A stretch of DNA of 11,007 nucleotides from Cochliopodium minus (taxonomy: Eukaryota; Discosea; Himatismenida; Cochliopodiidae): the NCBI GenBank assembly GCA_024220525.1, contig JAMYWO010000649.1, positions 1 through 11,007 on the forward strand, given 5' to 3'. Shown here in pieces: positions 7,853 to 11,007 of this stretch. How positions within the stretch are numbered: the first letter of the stretch is position 1; every line of letters starts with the position of its first letter. The position numbers were made by a program, and so were the translations under genes. The notes under the pieces were generated by a model, which was given only the letters and a program-made list of their open reading frames with translations, had not been told where the DNA came from and made no database searches.

Positions 7853-10800
7853 ATGAATGAAATTAACTTCAAATTCAAAGAGAAGAGAATTGCCTTATTT
7901 TTCGATATCCAAAATACAACAAATAAAGACCTTTATGAAACGATCGCAAATGATTTGAAACTTGAAGTTGACAAAATTAATTTGATAAACATCGATAATA
8001 ATGATCAAAAAATGGATTTTAAATATATACATGAAACGATTATTGTAGAATTGGTATGGATAAATCCAAATTTTTAAATTTTAACTTTCAATCTATTTTT
8101 TTAAAAATATAAAGTTGGAAGAAAGCCAACCATTAGATAATAGCTTATCCAAAAGACAGAATTCTGGATATGTGGGATTATCCAATCCAGGTAAGCTTCA
8201 AATATTTGGCTTTTATATTTCGATTCATTTTCCCAATAAAACAAAAACTCATAATTTCCATATTGAAATATTTTTAATTTTCCTTTCTATTTTCCATTTA
8301 TATAAAGCTAATATTTCTTTTTCTATACGTGTATATATCAAGATGTATATTATTTGAATTCTTTTTTGCAATCTCTGTATATGATCATCCCATTCAGGAA
8401 TTTAATATATTCATGGAATTGGAAGAATTTTGTCGAATTAAAAAGGGAGAGAAAGGGGGAACTCAAAATGAATTCGGGGGCCAGACAATTACAGTATTTA
8501 TTCACTGAATTAGAAAGAATCAATGCGAAATATATCGAACCATATGAATTCTTTGTTGAAAAAATCAAAACAATACAATATACATACCCGAATGTAAGTT
8601 TTATTCAAAAAAACATATATTTATTCATTATTATGAAATTCTTTTAAATAGTATTAATTATTATTATTTCATTAAATTTTTTATTAAAGATCTTTAATTT
8701 TTGATTCAAAAATTTTTTTTTAGGACTTTTTTAGTTCCATTTTGCAAGTTTTGTTGCCAGACTTCCAAGGCACCCAACTGGTCAGCGTGTTCTTGGACAT
8801 GTTCTGTCTCAGAGTCGAAACAAACACCCACAAAAACTTTGCCTCCATCGAGATCGACCAAAACAAATACGATTTCAAGGATGGCATCATCTCCTTCTTT
8901 AGCAACATCACCAAGTACATCTCTTTCCCTCAGTACCTCTTTATTTTCCCTCAAAGATTTAACAGAGATTATCACCACATCGTAAATTTTTGTTTGTTTT
9001 TACTTTTTAAAAGTTATTTGTTTTTAATTTTTATTTATAAATTGTTTCTTGTTTGTTTCTAATTATTTTGAATCTATAGTCGACCAATTTTATTAAAAAT
9101 TTTTTTATTTTTTACAAACAGTTTTTTAAAAATATTTTGTCCAGTATTATCATTTTTTTGATTATAATTCTCAATTCTCTAGGGCAAGAACACAAGCCAG
9201 TTCGTTTATCCTGGCAACTTCAATTTGAAAGAGATACTCAACAAACTTCCGTATGACGTCAACTACGAGCTCATCCAAGTCGCTTACCACAAAGGCCACG
9301 TCTGGAATAGCGAAGGGTTTGGACTCGTCGCTAGGAACGAGTTGGGCGAACAGTGGCTCCACTTCACCGACAAGACTGTACACACAACCAGCAAGGAAGA
9401 GTGCTTCTCCTTTTTCTCTGACAATAACGGAGAAAAAGAATCTGCAATCTTCTTAGTTTATAAAAAAGTTGGTAAGAAATTTCCTTTCTCACAACCTTTA
9501 ATTGTACTTTTACTTTTTTTTCTTTTATTGGAACTATTTTTTGTTAATTTTTTTTTTTTGATTAATTAACTTTAAAATTTTTTTTTCTCCTCTTAAAAAT
9601 CAGAAAATGTAAATGTCCAGCTGACCAAGATTCCCCAACAACTAATCAAGGACACCCTGAAAGAAGAGAAAAAGAGACAAGAAAGGGCCATGGAGAAGAA
9701 CAGAAGGAGAGATTACTCCACCATGTCCGTCTATCTCGGCAGAGTGAAGGAGGGCGACAAGCCTTGGAGGCTCGAAATCTCCGAAAGCTTCAAAAACATC
9801 TCTTTCAGCAGGAACAGCGACATCTCTGCCATTTCCAAGGTTGCTGCTGCTGAGTGGAAGGTCAACGATAAGGAGAACTCTTTTCGTATCAGAAAGTACA
9901 ACTCCAAATATAAAGTCGCAGTCGATTCGTACAGAGGTAAATTACACATAAAAAAAAAACTTGTCTTATTTAGTAAATTACTTATTTAAATAAAATTTTA
10001 TCACCAAAAGTGATTTTCAAAGAGTTATTTTAATTTTATTTAGTTCAATTTTTAAATGAATTTTTAATTTATTTTAATTTTGTAATTTAATAACTTTATA
10101 TTTTTTTTATAATTTTTTTCAACATTTTTTTAAATTTTTTTTTTAAATTATTTTAATTTGAAATGATAGAGAGTGAAACTTTCATGATGTCCAACATCTC
10201 TGTCACCGACAATCTCATCCTCGAAGTTTTCCCAAAACCCAACCACCAATTCACCGAAAAAATGGCATCTTGCTACGTTCTCGGCGTGTCCGCTTTCAAC
10301 AAGGAAAACAACACCTTTTCTCCTTTGGAGTATATCCCCTTTGAAACTGTAATGCAATTTAGTGAGCTCAAAATCAATCTTGAGAGAATCACTGGTAATT
10401 TTTTTTTTTTTTTTTGTTTCTTTATTTCTTTTTATGATTAACTTTTTTTTATTTTTTGATATTCTTTTTTTTTTATTTTTCTTTTTATTTTTTTTTATCA
10501 ATTTATTTTATAATTTTTTATTTTTATTTTTATTGATTTTCAATTTATTTTATTATTTTTTTTTTTTTTCATCTTCCTTTTCTAAAGGCATCCCTGCCGT
10601 CACAATGAAGATCTACTTCGAAACCAACCACGACAGCCAAGAGAAGGAGCTCAACTGCCCCAACAAGAACCTGAGAGAAACCCCCTTGTTCGACGGCCAC
10701 AAGCTCTACGTCGAGGACTACGACCCCCTCATGCAATACTCCCCTTGTTTGATGGAGCTGGAGAACGTCAAAAATCAGACCGAGATCTTTTACAACTCCA

Positions 10801-10898
10801 ATATCACTGCCAACAACTTTGAAAAGGCTGATTTTGACAAATCTGTCAAGATCGACAAGAGGGTTTCTGTCTACGATCTCTTGCAACTCATCTCAATT
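7853..10898 (+). CDS. USP7-like ubiquitin-specific protease homologue lacking the catalytic triad, partial (3' end outside window)
   Basis: Exons 7853-8053, 8115-8190, 8343-8593, 8724-8981, 9183-9471, 9604-9936, 10170-10394 and 10588-10898 give 648 residues without a stop. Residues 1-67 look like a ubiquitin-like fold rather than the TRAF domain of USP7. The USP core spans about 85-357: the Cys box GYVGLSNP-DVYYLNSFLQSLY (85-104), FPQYLFIFPQRF near the end of exon 4, the His box around YELIQVAYHKG (290-300) and W320-LHFTD. Tyr96 aligns with the family Tyr after the catalytic Cys, so the Cys site is Tyr95; the His site is Gly307 and the Asp site Thr324. A charged helix IPQQLIKDTLKEEKK (368-382) matches the USP7 linker, then two ubiquitin-like domains follow (about 396-495 and 505-600). 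Active USP7 removes ubiquitin; this copy probably binds only. The frame is open throughout. Confidence 0.85.
10395..10587 (+). other. T-rich intron 7 of the USP7-like gene
   Basis: The donor GTAATT runs straight into a long T-run, and nearly the whole 193 nt is T with scattered A and few C/G. It splits the Gly545 codon (ITG-IPAVTMKIY). A hydrophobic Phe-rich ORF through it is only the T-tract read as codons. Confidence 0.85.
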
Positions 10899-11007
10899 GT
10901 AAAATTTTTTTTTTTTTTTTTTATTAATTCTTCATACCTTCAAAAAATAATTTTTTTTTTTTTTTTATTTCATTCTTTATTCTTTCAAAAATAATTTTTT
11001 TTTTTTT
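10899..11007 (+). other. Start of intron 8 of the USP7-like gene
   Basis: A GTAAAA donor after the Ile648 codon enters long T-runs that continue to the window edge. The remaining domains, further ubiquitin-like repeats if the family plan holds, should lie downstream. Confidence 0.65.

Noticed and set aside
8342-8360. A TGT codon just after the intron 2 acceptor as the missing catalytic Cys
   Set aside because: It lies in another frame; using it loses the YLNSFLQSLY motif that identifies the box.
10362-10580. Phe/Leu-rich putative membrane protein segment
   Set aside because: It is the T-tract intron 7 of the USP7-like gene read as codons.
10569-10886. Minus-strand Val/Leu-rich ORF
   Set aside because: Antisense of exon 8; produced by its C-ending codons.

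Overview
The window is nuclear DNA of an AT-rich, intron-bearing eukaryote, most likely a protist or another microbial eukaryote. Genes are broken by short GT..AG introns, most of them T-rich on the sense strand. Stops are TAA and TGA with the standard code. The species cannot be named from the sequence. Two mitochondrial enzymes and a succinate dehydrogenase subunit indicate a respiring mitochondrion.

Layout: six genes in strictly alternating orientation. (1) 335-1806, minus: 5' part of a TBC1D5-like Rab GTPase-activating protein, running off the left edge. (2) 1935-3785, plus: complete five-exon mitochondrial FolD/MTHFD2-type methylene-tetrahydrofolate dehydrogenase/cyclohydrolase. (3) 4069-4690, minus: small three-exon EF-hand-like protein with degenerate calcium loops. 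(4) 4838-6735, plus: complete four-exon aldehyde dehydrogenase with a probable mitochondrial presequence. (5) 6889-7552, minus: two-exon cytochrome b subunit of succinate dehydrogenase (SDHC). (6) 7853-10898, plus: eight exons of a USP7-like protein, running off the right edge. Genes 1/2, 3/4 and 5/6 are divergent pairs with short shared upstream regions; 2/3 and 4/5 converge.

The most notable item is gene 6. It is recognisably a ubiquitin-specific protease followed by the USP7-type linker helix and ubiquitin-like domains, but all three catalytic-triad positions appear replaced (Cys to Tyr, His to Gly, Asp to Thr) and the catalytic core is shortened. The frame stays open through eight exons, so it looks like a pseudo-deubiquitinase rather than a decayed gene. 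Its codon use also changes abruptly at the exon 3/4 junction.

Genes 2, 4 and 5 serve mitochondrial one-carbon, aldehyde and respiratory metabolism; genes 1 and 6 belong to membrane traffic and ubiquitin signalling. I see no operon-like logic, CRISPR array, tRNA, rRNA or intact mobile element. Exon borders were placed by eye from splice signals and family alignment from memory; no search was run.
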